In this document: piece by piece, positions 7,009 through 15,156 of the stretch
How positions within the stretch are numbered: the stretch's first letter is position 1
Layout of the letters: every line of letters begins with the position of its first letter
DNA from: JAMBLL01 sp036985935
GTDB lineage: Bacteria; Actinomycetota; Acidimicrobiia; Spongiisociales; UBA5794
Length of the DNA stretch: 33,727 nt
Assembly: GCA_036985935.1 (NCBI GenBank)
Contig: BTQP01000003.1
Span: forward strand, 1 to 33,727
Reading direction: 5' to 3'
Made by a program: the position numbers and the translations under genes
The notes under the pieces: generated by a model
What the model was told of the DNA's origin: nothing
Seen by the model: the letters and a program-made list of their open reading frames with translations, nothing else
Databases searched by the model: none

Positions 7009-8736
7009 CTAGCCGTCGATACGGCCGACGACGATGAAGGGCGCTGTCGCAGGATCGACCGCCGCGAATCCATGCGACTCGAACAGGGCGCGGCGATCAG
7101 GCGTCCAGGCACCGACCACGCCGAACCGACTCTCCCCGCTCTCAACGAGGCGATCGAGGTACACATCAAAGGCCTCTTCCGGGACAAGGAAATAGTCGAT
7201 GTCGTCTGTCGTCCTCCAGGCGTGTCGACCGATATGCGTTCGTGACGACAGGATGACGGGACTCTCTGAGCTCGAGCCTCCCACGCTGTCCGCGAGCTGC
7301 ACCAACCTGTGTGTGAGCTCAGCTGAATTCTCCCTACCGCTTCTCAGAACCACTGCCGCGTCGATCGTCAGGACCAGAACCGCAATAACAAGAGGGACAA
7401 CGACGAGCCGAGCGGCATGCGGAGCTGATTGGAGAAGCCGCCGAAGCAGGAGAATCGCCACCGGCACCAGGATTGCCACGATCGGCATCAGGTACCTACC
7501 ACCCCATTGCGCTCCTCCGCCTCCGCGCTCCTGGGTCAGGAACACGGCTGAAACGAACAGCACCGCTGTGGTCACGATGAGACGGATCGAGCGATCGGAA
7601 AGGTCCTCTCGCCGCAGGAGCAACATGCCCGCAACGAGGACAGGTGTGGCAGCAAGGAGTCCGCCAACAGGGATAGGGGCCAGGAAGAGGAGTGAAACCG
7701 AGCCAGCGATACTCAGTGAGGCAGCGACCAGGTGGAAACGACGGTTGTCTGGCTCTCGATGAACCGCGACCGCCACCAGGGCGGCGCCTCCCGTCATCAT
7801 CACGACAACACCGAGCAGAGCCACCGTGCCAAAATCAACAAGGATCAAGCTTGAGAATGCACCACTGACGAGCCGAAACCAGTCGAGGATTCGTTGACCT
7901 TCGGACACCGGATCGCCACCACCGACACTTGCGGCCCAGCGCTGATTCACGATCAAGCCCGCCAACGAGGCGGCCACGATGCTGACGGAAAGGGAACCAC
8001 GAACGCTCCAACGGACACCGCGCTGCGCGATGATCACCGCAACGCCGAGCGCGATTCCGAACGCGAAAGCTTCAGCGCGGAACAGGGGTGCGACAAACAT
8101 CGCTCCGATCGCGAAAAGCCACGTGGGCGAGAGACGCTCACCCCAACGAAGAACGACAAAGACGGCAAGTGCTCCGAGGGCAGCCGCCGCGGTGTGACCA
8201 AGGACGGTGTAACCATAGAAAAGCACCGGTGTGGCAAACGCAATGACCCAGAGGGTCAGATTCCGTATTCGAGAAGTGAACGATCCCGCGATCAGAGAAC
8301 CGATGACCGCCGCGAGCAGCGCCCCCAGAAGGGCAGGAAGCACCAACGCAGCCTCACCTGCCACCGATCGCACCGGCGCAAGGACGACCGGAAGCGCCGG
8401 TTGTTTGGTGTAAGGAGAATACCGTTCGCCCACGATCGTCGATGCGTGAATCGGAGATGTGATCTCTTCGGGGTCGAGATCCGAGAACGGTCTGACGGCG
8501 GACCACGATCCCTGCGTGGACAGGAGCTCTACTTGTGATCGTACGGCACCTTCGTCGGAGGTCCACGTACCGGTCGGATGAACAAGTGAAAGCCCGAGTA
8601 CGAGGAGGACAGCGACGACAACGACATGAGCCACAAGCGGAGTCGCTATGAACCACTCAACGAGCGCAAGGAATCGACTACGTCCAGGGTCACTTGAAGG
8701 GCGAACCGAGGTCGACGAGTCTGTCATGTTCGTCAT
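7009..8736 (-). CDS. Polytopic membrane protein, GT-C glycosyltransferase-like
   Basis: This is a 575-residue protein with a soluble N-terminus (about 1-25), one membrane helix at about 30-52, an outer loop, and then roughly ten more hydrophobic segments to about residue 460. A C-terminal soluble domain of about 110 residues follows. The first outer loop has TSDEG at 59-63 and later YSPYTKQPALP. An acidic pair after helix 1 is the hallmark of lipid-linked-sugar glycosyltransferases of the GT-C fold, such as the PMT and ArnT relatives. On that basis a role in cell-surface glycosylation is possible, but I do not recognise the exact family. The first ATG (8734-8736) has AGTAGGG upstream; a second ATG three codons on is an alternative. 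It is divergent from upp and upstream of ffh. Confidence 0.7.
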   Translation of the reverse strand: MTNMTDSSTSVRPSSDPGRSRFLALVEWFIATPLVAHVVVVAVLLVLGLSLVHPTGTWTSDEGAVRSQVELLSTQGSWSAVRPFSDLDPEEITSPIHASTIVGERYSPYTKQPALPVVLAPVRSVAGEAALVLPALLGALLAAVIGSLIAGSFTSRIRNLTLWVIAFATPVLFYGYTVLGHTAAAALGALAVFVVLRWGERLSPTWLFAIGAMFVAPLFRAEAFAFGIALGVAVIIAQRGVRWSVRGSLSVSIVAASLAGLIVNQRWAASVGGGDPVSEGQRILDWFRLVSGAFSSLILVDFGTVALLGVVVMMTGGAALVAVAVHREPDNRRFHLVAASLSIAGSVSLLFLAPIPVGGLLAATPVLVAGMLLLRREDLSDRSIRLIVTTAVLFVSAVFLTQERGGGGAQWGGRYLMPIVAILVPVAILLLRRLLQSAPHAARLVVVPLVIAVLVLTIDAAVVLRSGRENSAELTHRLVQLADSVGGSSSESPVILSSRTHIGRHAWRTTDDIDYFLVPEEAFDVYLDRLVESGESRFGVVGAWTPDRRALFESHGFAAVDPATAPFIVVGRIDG

Positions 8737-8889
8737 GCCCTACTCATCGGCCGACTCAGGCCTTTCTAGAGGACTTCGACGGGCTATCGGGCCACCATCA
8801 TTGCCTGTGAAGCGAAGCGAACTGTCCTGTACGATCAGGACTCACGATTGTGGTTCTTGGTACCGTATGGCAAGCGAACGAGGGAACCC

Positions 8890-9507
8890 ATGAATCTGAC
8901 CATTATCGATCATCCGCTCGCACGTCACTACCTGACCATTCTCCGTAACCGCGAGACCGATCCTCAGCAATTTCGAGCTGCCGCCAAGGGCCTCACCTAC
9001 ACCCTGGTCATGGAGGCGACCAAACGGTTGCCACTGCGCCAGTTCGAGATCGAAACACCAATGGAGACGACGACGGGATACGGCGTAGAACACGTAGTCG
9101 CCGTTCCCGTACTTCGGGCTGGTCTCGGCATGCTCGATGCTGTCCTCGAGACGATCCCGAACGTCAAAGTCGGGTTCGCAGGCGTCGCTCGCGACGAAAA
9201 GACCGCTATGCCACAGGAGTACTACGCGAAACTTCCTGACCTTTCAGATGCGTTCGTCCTCATCTGCGAACCGATGCTCGCGACGGGGGGCTCGCTGTCG
9301 TGGGCCGTTGACAAGGTCAAGGGCTCCGGTGCCAAATCGATCACGGCACTATGCGTCGTAACGGCTCCTGACGGTATCAAGAAGATGTACGAAGATCATC
9401 CAGACGTACACATCGTCGCGGCCGCATACGACAGAGAGCTCAACGAGGACTTCTACATCGTCCCCGGTCTCGGCGATATGGGAGACCGGCTCTTCGGTAC
9501 GTTGTGA
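8890..9507 (+). CDS. upp: Uracil phosphoribosyltransferase
   Basis: This 205-residue protein starts MNLTIIDHPL at ATG 8890-8892, preceded by AGGGAA. The frame is open further upstream, but family length and the N-terminal pattern fix this start. It converts uracil and PRPP to UMP. Diagnostic parts are VPVLRAGLGM, the PRPP loop EPMLATGGS at 127-135, and the C-terminal uracil-binding PGLGDMGDRLFGT at 192-204. The first loop residue is Glu127 where most family members have Asp; the change is conservative and probably tolerated. It is the first gene of a four-gene salvage operon and its stop overlaps the next start (GTGA). The 150 bases upstream, shared with the divergent membrane protein gene, must hold the promoter, but I cannot pick a convincing one. 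Confidence 0.96.
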   Translation: MNLTIIDHPLARHYLTILRNRETDPQQFRAAAKGLTYTLVMEATKRLPLRQFEIETPMETTTGYGVEHVVAVPVLRAGLGMLDAVLETIPNVKVGFAGVARDEKTAMPQEYYAKLPDLSDAFVLICEPMLATGGSLSWAVDKVKGSGAKSITALCVVTAPDGIKKMYEDHPDVHIVAAAYDRELNEDFYIVPGLGDMGDRLFGTL

Positions 9508-9794
9508 CCGACAAAGTCTCTGACGATTTCACCGACGCAGTCACTGTGACCGTCCTCGCCATCCCACGCGGCGACATCTCGACATACGGCGAAGTTGCAC
9601 AAGAGGCAGGGTATCCAGGCGCGGCGAGAGCTGTGGGAACCTTGCTGTCAAGGACTTCTGGATTACCGTGGTGGCGCGTGATCGCTGCGAACGGTCGGCT
9701 CGTACCTGGAATGGAGGCCGAACACGCCGAGCGGTTGCGAGCCGAAGGCGTGGAAGTGATGAACGGAGCTGTGGTGATGCGGGGCAAGCTATGA
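9504..9794 (+). CDS. Alkyltransferase-like protein (ATL, MGMT fold without the acceptor cysteine)
   Basis: This 96-residue protein matches only the C-terminal DNA-binding domain of O6-alkylguanine-DNA alkyltransferase. IPRGDISTYGEVA at 20-32 is the helix entering the winged motif. ARAVG at 41-45 holds the arginine finger. The active-site PCHR motif is PWWR at 55-58, with Trp56 replacing the alkyl-accepting Cys, so direct repair is not possible. ATL proteins bind O6-alkylguanine, flip the base and hand the site to nucleotide excision repair. The start is GTG at 9504-9506, overlapping the upp stop by four bases, and its own stop overlaps the next start by four. Its place inside a nucleoside salvage operon is unusual. 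Confidence 0.9.
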   Translation: MTDKVSDDFTDAVTVTVLAIPRGDISTYGEVAQEAGYPGAARAVGTLLSRTSGLPWWRVIAANGRLVPGMEAEHAERLRAEGVEVMNGAVVMRGKL

Positions 9795-11098
9795 CGTTCT
9801 CAATGGTCGAGCTGATCCGCGCCAAACGCGACGGTGACGAACTCACACCCGACGAGGTCGCATGGATCATCCGACGGTACACCCAGGACGATATTCCTGA
9901 CTACCAACTGTCGGCCCTGCTCATGGCCATCGTGTTCAACGGCATGACGGCTCCCGAACTCGGTGCCTGGACGGAGGCAATGCTTCACTCGGGAGACGTA
10001 CTCGAACTTTCCGCGGTGGACAAACCCAAAGTCGACAAACACTCAACCGGTGGGGTTGGAGACAAGATTTCGATCCCCCTAGCGCCGATTGTGGCAGCGT
10101 GTGGTGTCGCCGTGCCGATGATGTCCGGTCGAGGCCTCGGTCATACAGGAGGGACTCTCGACAAACTCGAGTCGATCCCGGGATTCTCGGTGAACATCTC
10201 TCCCGATGCGTTCGTTGAACAACTCAACGATGTCGGGATGGTGATGGTCGGGCAGACGGAAACTCTCGTGCCGGCAGATCGGCGGATCTATTCGCTTCGC
10301 GACGCCACCGGGACGGTCCCTTCGGTTCCGCTCATTTCGTCATCGATCATGTCGAAGAAACTGGCTGAGGATCTGGATGGTTTGCTTCTCGACGTGAAGG
10401 TCGGCACAGGTGCCTTCATGAAGAACGTCGAAGATGCAACGGAGCTTGCGAACACGATGGTCGGTATCGGGAACACTCACGGAACGCCCGTGACGGCGAT
10501 GCTCACGAACATGGATCAGCCGCTCGGTGTCGCCGTCGGAAACGCGAATGAGATCCGTGAATCGATCGCGATCCTCAAGGGCGGCGGCCCGTCTGATGTC
10601 CAGGAACTGACCCTCGCTTTCGCCGCAGAAATGCTCGTGCTGGCAGGGACGGCTGAACCAGCAGATGCGAGGGCCGTCGCCGAAGAAGCGATCACCTCAG
10701 GGAGCGCGCTCGAGACATTTGCCCGAGCGACCGAGCTCCAGGGCGGAGACCCCGCCGCGATCCTTGATCCCTCCGTGCTCGAGATGGCACCGAACGAACA
10801 CATTATCGAGGCGGACCGCGACGGCTGGATAACGGCCTGTGATGCGTACGCGATCGGCACTGCCGCTGTGCGACTGGGTGCAGGGCGAGCCACCAAGGAA
10901 GACACGATCGATCCCGGAGTAGGGTTCTCGATCCATGCGAAGATCGGAGACCTTGTGACACAGGGACAGCCACTCGCGAGCGTTGTGTACCGCGATACAC
11001 ACCGGCTCGACAGCGCGCTCGCCGCCTCGCAAGACGCCTGGCTCATCGGGGAAGAGAAACCGGACGATGTTCGCCTCATCTTCGAGACGATTCGATGA
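9791..11098 (+). CDS. Pyrimidine-nucleoside (thymidine) phosphorylase
   Basis: This 435-residue protein, starting at ATG 9791, has the family signature in full. KHSTGGVGDK at 83-92 is the phosphate-binding loop. SGRGLGHTGGTLDKLES follows at about 112-128, then YSLRDATGTVPSVPLISSSI and DVKVGTGAFMK. The enzyme cleaves uridine, thymidine or deoxyuridine with phosphate to the free base and (deoxy)ribose-1-phosphate. The SSIMSKK and GAFMK stretches look more like the broad-specificity bacterial enzyme (Pdp) than E. coli DeoA, but sequence alone does not settle specificity, so no symbol is given. The frame opens further upstream inside the ATL gene. The chosen start is set by the four-base ATGA overlap and by family length. 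Uracil made here would feed Upp. Confidence 0.95.
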   Translation: MTFSMVELIRAKRDGDELTPDEVAWIIRRYTQDDIPDYQLSALLMAIVFNGMTAPELGAWTEAMLHSGDVLELSAVDKPKVDKHSTGGVGDKISIPLAPIVAACGVAVPMMSGRGLGHTGGTLDKLESIPGFSVNISPDAFVEQLNDVGMVMVGQTETLVPADRRIYSLRDATGTVPSVPLISSSIMSKKLAEDLDGLLLDVKVGTGAFMKNVEDATELANTMVGIGNTHGTPVTAMLTNMDQPLGVAVGNANEIRESIAILKGGGPSDVQELTLAFAAEMLVLAGTAEPADARAVAEEAITSGSALETFARATELQGGDPAAILDPSVLEMAPNEHIIEADRDGWITACDAYAIGTAAVRLGAGRATKEDTIDPGVGFSIHAKIGDLVTQGQPLASVVYRDTHRLDSALAASQDAWLIGEEKPDDVRLIFETIR

Positions 11099-11928
11099 GC
11101 TATCACGCAATCGCTGCTGCTGCGACATTCCTTGCAGCCCGCACAGGCTTCGATCGCCACGATGCTGTTGTCGTGCTGGGCTCAGGGCTTGGGGAGTACG
11201 CGACATCCCTCCCCGACGCCGTTGCGATCGAATACAAGGACATACCCGGATTCCCCGTTCCAGGAGTCACAGGACACGGTGGCACGCTCGTCAGCGCCCC
11301 GATCGAGGACAAGCGGCTTCTGGTTCTCGCCGGCAGGGTCCACGCATATGAGGGCTGGGACATGAGCGATATCGTGTTCGGTATCCGCACCGCTGTGACT
11401 GCGGGCGCCAAGCGGGTGTTGTTGACCAACGCTGCTGGAGCGGTCAACGAGGACTACTCACCTGGTGATCTCGTGATCATTTCAGACCACATCAACTTCA
11501 CCGGTCTGAACCCCCTGATCGGTCACAACGACGACCGACTCGGACCACGGTTTCCTGACCTCACCGGCACATACACAGCGGGCCTGAGATGGGATCTCAC
11601 AGCGGTCTTCAATGACGCCGGACTTGCGGCACACGAAGGCACATATGGATGGTTCCTCGGACCCTCATACGAGACACCCGCCGAGGTGCGCATGGCACGA
11701 GCCGCCGGCGCAGATCTGGTCGGCATGTCGACCGTACCTGAAGCGATCGCGGCGACACACATGGGGGCGGAGGTGGCAGGCATTTCTCTTGTCACCAATA
11801 TGGCGGCGGGAATATCACCCACACCTCTGTCGCATGATGAGGTCACCTCGGCCTCGAAACGCGCCCGCGACACTTTCACGAATGTTCTCGATCGATTTCT
11901 TCCGATTCTGGTCAGCGATGCCACATAG
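11095..11928 (+). CDS. punA: Purine nucleoside phosphorylase (trimeric PunA type)
   Basis: This 277-residue protein belongs to the trimeric PNP family. GSGLG is at 29-33, HGG near 61-63 and RVHAYEG at 81-87. TNAAGAVN lies near 111-118. GPSYETPAEVRM at 189-200 holds the purine-contacting Glu193, and LVTNMAAG near 232-239 holds the base-specifying Asn235. The Glu/Asn pair indicates 6-oxopurines (inosine, guanosine). The reaction is nucleoside plus phosphate to base plus (deoxy)ribose-1-phosphate. The ATG overlaps the stop of the pyrimidine phosphorylase by four bases, making it the last gene of the salvage operon. It is followed 3 bases later by a palindrome and then by etfB. Confidence 0.96.
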   Translation: MSYHAIAAAATFLAARTGFDRHDAVVVLGSGLGEYATSLPDAVAIEYKDIPGFPVPGVTGHGGTLVSAPIEDKRLLVLAGRVHAYEGWDMSDIVFGIRTAVTAGAKRVLLTNAAGAVNEDYSPGDLVIISDHINFTGLNPLIGHNDDRLGPRFPDLTGTYTAGLRWDLTAVFNDAGLAAHEGTYGWFLGPSYETPAEVRMARAAGADLVGMSTVPEAIAATHMGAEVAGISLVTNMAAGISPTPLSHDEVTSASKRARDTFTNVLDRFLPILVSDAT

Positions 11929-11931
11929 TTC

Positions 11932-11947
11932 TTGAGCGTCCGCTCAA
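11932..11947. promoter_or_regulatory. Perfect palindrome upstream of etfBA, candidate TetR-type operator
   Basis: TTGAGCG (11932-11938), TC, CGCTCAA (11941-11947) is an exact 7-base inverted repeat with a 2-base spacer, 44 bases before the etfB ATG. A 2-base loop cannot form a stable RNA hairpin and no T-run follows, so a protein-binding site fits better than a punA terminator. Short-spaced 16-base palindromes are typical of TetR-family repressors, several of which control fatty-acid and acyl-CoA breakdown genes such as etf. No regulator gene is nearby. The site might also overlap a -35 element (TTGAGC); I see no convincing -10. Confidence 0.5.
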
Positions 11948-11990
11948 AGTAACATACGTCGACGATTTCCATTGAAGGAGCGGCAACGCC

Positions 11991-12749
11991 ATGAACATCG
12001 CGGTGTGCGTGAAGCAGATACCGGACCCGGCGACCCCGTATGAACTCGACTCCGAGAATCACTGGGTCATACGTCCGAACGATCAGGTCCTTGACGACAC
12101 CGACAGGGTCGGCATCGAGGTGGGACTCCAGTTGGCCGAGGCGTCTGAAGGCACCGTCACGCTTTTCTCGATGTCGCCTTCTGGCACTCTCCAGGGCATT
12201 CGCCAGGCTCTTGCGATGGGCGCCGACAAGGCGGTCCTCATCGACGACGAGTCCCTCAAGGGTGCAGACGCCCTGACGACGGCACGAATTCTCAGCGCTG
12301 CCGTGCAGCGGGAGGGATACGACCTCGTCATCGCCGGCACCGAATCCACGGACGGATTCACGGGGGTTGTACCCCAGATGATGTCAGAGATCCTCGACGT
12401 CCCCTGTCTGTCGTTCGCAAGGAAGGTCGAGACCGCTGACGGCCTGGTAACGATCGAGCGCCAAACATCCAGCGGATACGAAACCGTTACATCACCACTG
12501 CCCGCTGTCCTTGCAGTCACAGCTGGGGCTGAGGAACCTCGTTATCCGACTTTCAAGGGCATCATGCAGGCCAAGTCGAAGCCCGTGGACAACACGACAG
12601 CGGCAGAACTCGGCATCGAACCCACAAGCGGGCAGACGATCACGGCCGCCGAACCGGTGACGGCGAGGGCGGCAGGCGACGTGATCGAAGACGATGGCGA
12701 GGCGTATCTCAAGATCATCGAACTGCTCGAAGAATTGAAGGTGATCTGA
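11991..12749 (+). CDS. etfB: Electron transfer flavoprotein beta subunit
   Basis: This 252-residue protein starts MNIAVCVKQIPDP at ATG 11991, with AAGGAG ten bases upstream. ETF-beta features are AGTESTDGFTGVVPQM at about 115-130 (AMP-binding region) and the family signature running from RQTSSGYETV through LPAVLAVTAG to EPRYPTFKGIMQAKSKP at about 157-198. With EtfA it forms the heterodimer that carries electrons from acyl-CoA dehydrogenases to ETF:quinone oxidoreductase or a similar acceptor. It is the first gene of etfB-etfA, one base apart. No dehydrogenase is in the window, so the partner enzymes are unknown. Nothing suggests a bifurcating FixAB complex specifically. Confidence 0.95.
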   Translation: MNIAVCVKQIPDPATPYELDSENHWVIRPNDQVLDDTDRVGIEVGLQLAEASEGTVTLFSMSPSGTLQGIRQALAMGADKAVLIDDESLKGADALTTARILSAAVQREGYDLVIAGTESTDGFTGVVPQMMSEILDVPCLSFARKVETADGLVTIERQTSSGYETVTSPLPAVLAVTAGAEEPRYPTFKGIMQAKSKPVDNTTAAELGIEPTSGQTITAAEPVTARAAGDVIEDDGEAYLKIIELLEELKVI

Positions 12750-12750
12750 G

Positions 12751-13695
12751 ATGGCTATCTGGGTTTTCGCAGAGGAACTAGAGGGTGTCGCATCTGCGGG
12801 CTCGTTCGAACTCGTATCGAAAGCGGCCTCGATGGGAGAGGTGTCCGTCTTCTACGTCGGTACCGGTTCCGACGAGATCTTCGCCGCCCTCGGCGCTCAC
12901 GGGGCCACACATGTCCATCATCTCGACACAGGCGATGTTCTGCCGTCTGCTCCCGCCGCTGCGGCCTTCGCCGGACTGCTGGCCGAAGCGGGCGACGACC
13001 TCGTCCTGTTCGGGATGGGCAATACTGATCGCGATGTCGCGGGGCGTGTCGCGGCGCGTCTCGGCAGCCCCCTCGTCGCCAACGCACTCGATGTCACGCC
13101 AGACCGCACGATCACTTCAGAGATCAACGGGGGAACTCTTGCGATAACGACCCGGGTCACGTCGGATGGCCCTGTGATGGTCGTCACTCGTCCCAAGGCG
13201 TTCGCAGCGACCGACACGGGAGGCGGAGCCCCGGTTGTACACGCGGTGGATCTGCCAGATACCGGCCGATCCGGTGGCGCAACGATCACAGAGCGTCACG
13301 TCGAGGCGTCGGAGGGACCCGATCTCGAGGCTGCGGCCGTTGTTGTCTCAGGTGGCCGCGGACTCGGTGGCCCAGACAAGTTCGCGCTGATGCACGAGCT
13401 TGCCGGTCTCCTCGGCGGAGCGGTCGGCGGAACCCGGGCAGTGGTTGATGCGGGCTGGGTTCCGTACTCGTTCCAGGTAGGCCAGACAGGCAAGACGGTG
13501 AAACCCGATGTGTATATCGCGTGTGGAATCTCGGGTGCCATGCAGCACGTCGTAGGGATGAAGGGATCGCAGACGATCATCGCGATAAACAAGGATGCAG
13601 ACGCACCGATCTTTGGTGTCGCCGACCTCGGAATCGTCGGAGATCTTCACAAGGTTGTGCCCCAGGTGATCGAGGCGCTGCAAGCGAGGAATTAA
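12751..13695 (+). CDS. etfA: Electron transfer flavoprotein alpha subunit
   Basis: This 314-residue protein has the two-domain EtfA layout. The N-terminal part (1-190) is the less conserved Rossmann-like domain. The C-terminal FAD domain has SGGRGLGGPDKF at 200-211, GTRAVVDAGW at 227-236, QVGQTGKTVKPDVYIACGIS at 242-261, and AINKDADAPIFGVADLG near 278-294. These contact the FAD and close the flavin site. The protein pairs with EtfB one base upstream. The stop (TAA 13693-13695) overlaps the end of the convergent cdd gene by three bases, leaving no room for a separate terminator between them. Confidence 0.96.
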   Translation: MAIWVFAEELEGVASAGSFELVSKAASMGEVSVFYVGTGSDEIFAALGAHGATHVHHLDTGDVLPSAPAAAAFAGLLAEAGDDLVLFGMGNTDRDVAGRVAARLGSPLVANALDVTPDRTITSEINGGTLAITTRVTSDGPVMVVTRPKAFAATDTGGGAPVVHAVDLPDTGRSGGATITERHVEASEGPDLEAAAVVVSGGRGLGGPDKFALMHELAGLLGGAVGGTRAVVDAGWVPYSFQVGQTGKTVKPDVYIACGISGAMQHVVGMKGSQTIIAINKDADAPIFGVADLGIVGDLHKVVPQVIEALQARN

Positions 13696-14084
13696 CTTTC
13701 CAGTGCCTCGGGCCCGAAGGACATCGGCAGCAGGTCTTCGACCGAGAGCACCTGGGTAGCGCCGGTCGAAGTGCGGAGCAGGATTCGTTGAACGTTGAAC
13801 TCACGCATGATCTGGCGGCAATTGCCACAGGGCGTGCAGAGATCGCCGTCGAGACAGACCACGGCAATAGCTTCGATTGCCGTGGCTCCGGCCGCTATCG
13901 CGTTGCTGATCGCGTTGGCTTCGGCACAGATCGACGCACCGAAAGCCGCATTTTCGATGTTGGCTCCGCTGACAACGTCCCCGTCGTCGGTAACAACAAC
14001 GGCTCCGACGCGAAACTTCGAGTACGGCGAGTATGAACGCTCGGCAGCCTCGGCTGCGCGGTCCAGGAGTTCTCTATCGTCCAC
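13692..14084 (-). CDS. cdd: Cytidine deaminase
   Basis: This 130-residue protein is of the small tetrameric type. The zinc site is complete: CAE at 53-55 (Cys53 ligand, Glu55 general acid/base) and PCGNC at 85-89 (Cys86 and Cys89 ligands). YSPYSKFRVGA near 18-28 is the usual N-terminal substrate loop. It hydrolyses cytidine and deoxycytidine to uridine and deoxyuridine, which are substrates for the pyrimidine phosphorylase encoded at 9791-11098. The start is GTG at 14082-14084 with a GAGGT ribosome-binding site. The ftsY stop lies just two bases upstream, so cdd is the distal gene of the smc-ftsY run rather than part of the salvage operon. Confidence 0.96.
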   Translation of the reverse strand: MDDRELLDRAAEAAERSYSPYSKFRVGAVVVTDDGDVVSGANIENAAFGASICAEANAISNAIAAGATAIEAIAVVCLDGDLCTPCGNCRQIMREFNVQRILLRTSTGATQVLSVEDLLPMSFGPEALES

Positions 14085-14086
14085 AA

Positions 14087-15112
14087 CTACCTCGCGATCA
14101 GTGCCTCTACGAATGCGACGGGGTCGAATGGTAGAAGGTCATCCATCCCCTCGCCTACACCTATGAATTTCACCGGGGTATCGAGCTTTCGCTCAACGGC
14201 TATTGCGATGCCGCCCCGGGATGTGCCATCGAGTTTTGTCAACACAAGACCGGTCACGCCGATGGCTTCGGTAAACGCCTCGGCCTGGCTCAAACCGTTC
14301 TGGCCGGTTGTGCCGTCGAGAACGAGTAGCACCTCGTCGATGCTGCCCGCCTGCCTCTCGAGGATTCGAACGATCTTGTCGAGCTCGTCCATCAGGTTCG
14401 CCTGACTGTGGAGCCGGCCGGCGGTGTCGATGATCACAACATCCGCACCTGACTCTTTGGCCTGTGTGTAGGCATCGAATGCAACGGACGCCGGATCTGC
14501 TGCCTGGGAGCCAGAAACCACCGGTACACCGACGCGGTCCCCCCACGTTCGCAGCTGCGTATCGGCAGCGGCGCGGAATGTGTCGGCCGCTCCGAGAACC
14601 ACGGACGAGCCCGAGTCAACGAGGCCCTTAGCGATCTTGGCGATACTCGTCGTTTTGCCCGTCCCGTTGACACCAACGACGATCAGGACAGCTGGTGACC
14701 CATCCAGGTGGAGCGATCGATCCTTGCCGGTGAGCACGTCGATGAGTTCACGTTTGAGCAACATGCGAGCTTGTTCCCCGGTTTCGGGCTTTCCAAGCTG
14801 CACGGCCTCGACGATCGCAGATGCTGTCGTGGGACCGACGTCAACAGCGACCAGCGTATCTTCGAGTTCATCCCAGTCTGCCTGGGACAGGTGTGCCGAT
14901 GCGAACAATGAAGCCAGGGCACTCGACATCGCTCCACGGGGCTTGCTGAGCCTGTCTGCCAGACCGTCGCCGGAGGTCGGCACTTGATCGACCGGCGTCT
15001 CACGACCGGCTGCCGGGGCTGATGGGGACTTTCGACGGGAGACGAGCGCGACCACGGCGACCGCGACCGCTGCGAGTACTACGACGAGTACGGCGATCAG
15101 GATCGGATCCAA
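14087..15112 (-). CDS. ftsY: SRP receptor FtsY, with N-terminal membrane segment
   Basis: This 341-residue protein begins at TTG 15110-15112, set by a strong GGAGGT ribosome-binding site five bases upstream. Residues 4-24 form one hydrophobic helix followed by SRRK, so it is membrane-anchored rather than carrying the long acidic A domain of E. coli FtsY. The NG domain follows, with VGVNGTGKTT at 146-155 (G1), DTAGRLHSQ at 229-237 and TKLDGTSRGG at 292-301. FtsY receives the Ffh-ribosome complex at the membrane and both hydrolyse GTP. It follows smc by 44 bases, a classic rnc-smc-ftsY order, and its stop is two bases from cdd. Confidence 0.97.
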   Translation of the reverse strand: MDPILIAVLVVVLAAVAVAVVALVSRRKSPSAPAAGRETPVDQVPTSGDGLADRLSKPRGAMSSALASLFASAHLSQADWDELEDTLVAVDVGPTTASAIVEAVQLGKPETGEQARMLLKRELIDVLTGKDRSLHLDGSPAVLIVVGVNGTGKTTSIAKIAKGLVDSGSSVVLGAADTFRAAADTQLRTWGDRVGVPVVSGSQAADPASVAFDAYTQAKESGADVVIIDTAGRLHSQANLMDELDKIVRILERQAGSIDEVLLVLDGTTGQNGLSQAEAFTEAIGVTGLVLTKLDGTSRGGIAIAVERKLDTPVKFIGVGEGMDDLLPFDPVAFVEALIAR

Positions 15113-15156
15113 GCTCTACCTCCACATATGGTCGGCGCGATGCGCTGAGGCTCGGC

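Noticed and set aside
13680..13700. Terminator between convergent etfA and cdd
   Set aside because: The genes overlap by three bases and no hairpin is seen.
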